Positions 7,041 to 8,538 of a stretch of 8,538 nucleotides of DNA are shown piece after piece. The stretch comes from Bacteroidales bacterium. GTDB taxonomy: Bacteria; Bacteroidota; Bacteroidia; Bacteroidales; Dysgonomonadaceae. The notes beneath the pieces were generated by a model. That model saw nothing but the letters and a program-made list of their open reading frames with translations. It ran no database searches and had not been told where the DNA came from. Position 1 is the first letter of the stretch. Every line of letters begins with the position of its first letter. The stretch covers positions 1-8,538 of the forward strand of contig JAAYTC010000094.1 in NCBI GenBank assembly GCA_012518155.1. Reading direction: 5' to 3'. A program made the translations under genes and the position numbers.

Positions 7041-7068
7041 TTATTTCTCTCGTGAGGAGAGATAATAA
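7041..7068 (-). other. Stem-loop in the tuf 3' region
   Basis: Starting 9 bases after the tuf stop codon, minus-strand TTATTATCTCTC pairs with GAGAGAAATAA over 11 bp with one bulged base and a five-base loop. It is followed by CCCACGGG rather than a T run, so it is not a textbook intrinsic terminator. A stabilising 3' hairpin or a processing site that separates tuf mRNA from the tRNA-Trp-secE part is a reasonable inference. Confidence 0.5.
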
Positions 7069-7077
7069 ACGGATGAA

Positions 7078-8265
7078 TTAGTCAATCAATTCAGTGATCT
7101 GTCCTGCACCTACCGTGCGGCCACCTTCACGAATCGCGAAACGAAGTCCCACGTTACATGCTACCGGGTAGATCAGATCTACTTCGATGGTCACGTTATC
7201 GCCGGGCATAACCATTTCCACGCCTTCGGGCAGTTGTACTTCACCGGTAACGTCAAGCGTACGGATGTAGAACTGCGGACGGTATTTGTTATGGAATGGC
7301 GTGTGGCGTCCACCCTCTTCTTTCTTCAAGATGTATACTTCAGCCTTGAATTTGGAGTGAGGTTTAACCTTTCCGGGGTGAGAAATTACCATACCGCGTT
7401 TGATATCGTCTTTCTCGATACCACGCAGAAGCAGTCCCACGTTATCACCGGCTTGTCCTTCGTCAAGTATCTTGCGGAACATTTCAACGCCGGTAACTAC
7501 TGATTTTCTTCCTTCGGCACCTAGTCCGATGATTTGAACCTCTTCACCAGATTTGATGATACCGCTTTCGATACGTCCGGTAGCCACGGTTCCACGACCA
7601 GTGATCGAGAACACGTCTTCCACGGGCATCAAGAATGGCTTATCTACATCACGCGGAGGCAGTGGGATCCAACTGTCAACGGCTTCCATCAGCTCCATGA
7701 TCTTGTCTTCCCATTTTTCTTCACCGTTCAGTCCACCCAGAGCAGAGCCTTGGATGATGGGCGTTTCGTCGCCGTCGAAATCGTAGAACGATAGCAGCTC
7801 GCGCATTTCCATTTCCACCAGTTCAAGCATCTCTTCATCGTCCACCAGGTCAACTTTGTTCATGAAGACAACCAGTTTAGGAACGTTTACCTGACGTGCA
7901 AGAAGAATATGTTCGCGCGTTTGAGGCATGGGGCCGTCTGTTGCCGCAACCACGATGATGGCACCGTCCATCTGCGCCGCACCCGTAACCATGTTCTTCA
8001 CGTAGTCAGCGTGACCAGGACAGTCAACGTGCGCGTAGTGACGGTTTGCTGTTTCGTATTCAACGTGTGAAGTATTGATCGTGATACCTCTTTCGTTTTC
8101 TTCGGGAGCGTTGTCGATAGAATCGAACGAACGAGCCTGCGAGAATCCCCTTTTTCCTAAAACGGCAGTAATAGCGGCCGTTAAAGTGGTCTTACCGTGG
8201 TCAACGTGACCGATGGTACCGATGTTCACGTGCGGTTTTGTCCGGGAAAAATGTTCTTTTGCCAT
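7078..8265 (-). CDS. tuf: Translation elongation factor Tu
   Basis: GTPase that carries aminoacyl-tRNA to the ribosomal A site. 395 residues, standard length. Domain 1 (about 1-200) contains all G motifs: GHVDHGKT (19-26), switch I RGITI (59-63), DCPGH (81-85) with the catalytic histidine at 85, NKVD (136-139) and SAL (174-176). Domain 2 (about 210-300) includes GRGTVATGRIESG (223-235), and domain 3 (about 301-395) ends VGAGQITELID. AGGA at 8275-8272 lies six bases before the ATG, the clearest ribosome site in the window and consistent with very high expression. It sits between tRNA-Thr and tRNA-Trp, the tufB-type location. No sign of a second tuf copy or recombination can be judged within the window. 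It may be transcribed with the upstream tRNA genes and read on into tRNA-Trp and secE. Confidence 0.99.
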   Translation of the reverse strand: MAKEHFSRTKPHVNIGTIGHVDHGKTTLTAAITAVLGKRGFSQARSFDSIDNAPEENERGITINTSHVEYETANRHYAHVDCPGHADYVKNMVTGAAQMDGAIIVVAATDGPMPQTREHILLARQVNVPKLVVFMNKVDLVDDEEMLELVEMEMRELLSFYDFDGDETPIIQGSALGGLNGEEKWEDKIMELMEAVDSWIPLPPRDVDKPFLMPVEDVFSITGRGTVATGRIESGIIKSGEEVQIIGLGAEGRKSVVTGVEMFRKILDEGQAGDNVGLLLRGIEKDDIKRGMVISHPGKVKPHSKFKAEVYILKKEEGGRHTPFHNKYRPQFYIRTLDVTGEVQLPEGVEMVMPGDNVTIEVDLIYPVACNVGLRFAIREGGRTVGAGQITELID

Positions 8266-8464
8266 AAAATGTCCTATTAATTAGTGTAAATAAAATATGT
8301 ATTTTTATACGATTCATTATAATTAGACTATTTCTTGCAACTACCTAATACAAGCAAGCTTGACTTTAGTTCGTGTTGCTTCACGAAATAGTTTGTTTAT
8401 AAATAGAGATGTTCAAGACTAAAGGCTTAACCTCGTTCTTGAAGAGACGTCATATCTTACCGTG
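8266..8464 (-). other. tRNA-Thr to tuf leader with two inverted repeats
   Basis: A 199-base AT-rich spacer without an ORF. Two stems are visible: TTCAAGA/TCTTGAA (8412-8418 with 8437-8443, 18-base loop that contains a smaller AGG/CCT stem) and TTCGTG/CACGAA (8370-8375 with 8382-8387, six-base loop). CAAGCTTG at 8355-8362 is a short palindrome, and CTATTTC/GAAATAG (8328-8334 with 8385-8391) could enclose the second stem. A TATAAT sequence is present at 8321-8316 but lacks a partner box at proper distance, and I find no Bacteroidota TAnnTTTG box. The region may be a processed leader left after tRNA excision and could hold a promoter that I cannot prove. Confidence 0.4.
8272..8275 (-). promoter_or_regulatory. 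Shine-Dalgarno of tuf
   Basis: AGGA on the minus strand, six bases before the tuf ATG, in the context AATAGGACATTTTATG. It stands out because the other protein genes here lack a clear purine-rich site at this spacing, as expected in Bacteroidota, where Shine-Dalgarno use is rare. Confidence 0.6.
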
Positions 8465-8536
<72 letters not shown>

Positions 8537-8538
8537 AA

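Noticed and set aside
7234..7794. Plus-strand open frames across tuf
   Set aside because: Antisense to EF-Tu, whose own frame is fully conserved; no ribosome site or recognisable product.
8316..8321. TATAAT on the minus strand upstream of tuf as a promoter -10 box
   Set aside because: The nearest TTGCAA is only 13 bases upstream, too close for a standard pair, and Bacteroidota use a different -7 consensus (TAnnTTTG); in AT-rich DNA the hexamer is easily random.

Overview
The window is a stretch of bacterial core translation and transcription genes, all on the minus strand, so the biological order runs from right to left: tRNA-Thr(GGU), tuf (EF-Tu), tRNA-Trp(CCA), secE, nusG, rplK (L11), rplA (L1), rplJ (L10), rplL (L7/L12) and rpoB (RNA polymerase beta). 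rpoC would be expected just past the left edge. Every protein gene is full length and intact. I see no mobile element, CRISPR array, phage gene, defence gene or unknown protein family.

The organism is most likely a member of the Bacteroidota, probably order Bacteroidales. The evidence is a 1270-residue RpoB with the family's usual Bacteroidales length, a 63-residue single-span SecE, AT-rich spacers, and start codons that mostly lack a Shine-Dalgarno sequence (tuf is the exception). The family (a Dysgonomonadaceae/Porphyromonadaceae-like lineage) is only a guess.

Layout: positions 8465-8536 hold tRNA-Thr. Positions 8266-8464 are a 199-base tuf leader with two inverted repeats and an AGGA ribosome site. 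tuf is followed by an 84-base spacer with two hairpins, the second ending four bases before tRNA-Trp. secE begins 18 bases after that tRNA. secE, nusG, rplK, rplA, rplJ and rplL follow with spacers of 17, 75, 15, 23 and 65 bases, consistent with one transcript. The 97-base rplL-rpoB spacer holds the strongest regulatory structure in the window, a 14-bp hairpin followed by a T run. It resembles in position the E. coli attenuator/RNase III region that sets the ratio of ribosomal protein to RNA polymerase expression. No gene-free stretch exceeds 300 bases.

Functionally, EF-Tu delivers aminoacyl-tRNA. L11, L1, L10 and L7/L12 form the L1 stalk and the GTPase-associated stalk that EF-Tu contacts. 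NusG couples polymerase to ribosome, SecE is a translocon subunit, and RpoB is the catalytic beta subunit. I found no undescribed system. The points most worth a second look are a possible antiterminator pairing at the rplL stop codon, a 4-69 mismatch in the tRNA-Thr acceptor stem, and the hairpins around tRNA-Trp.
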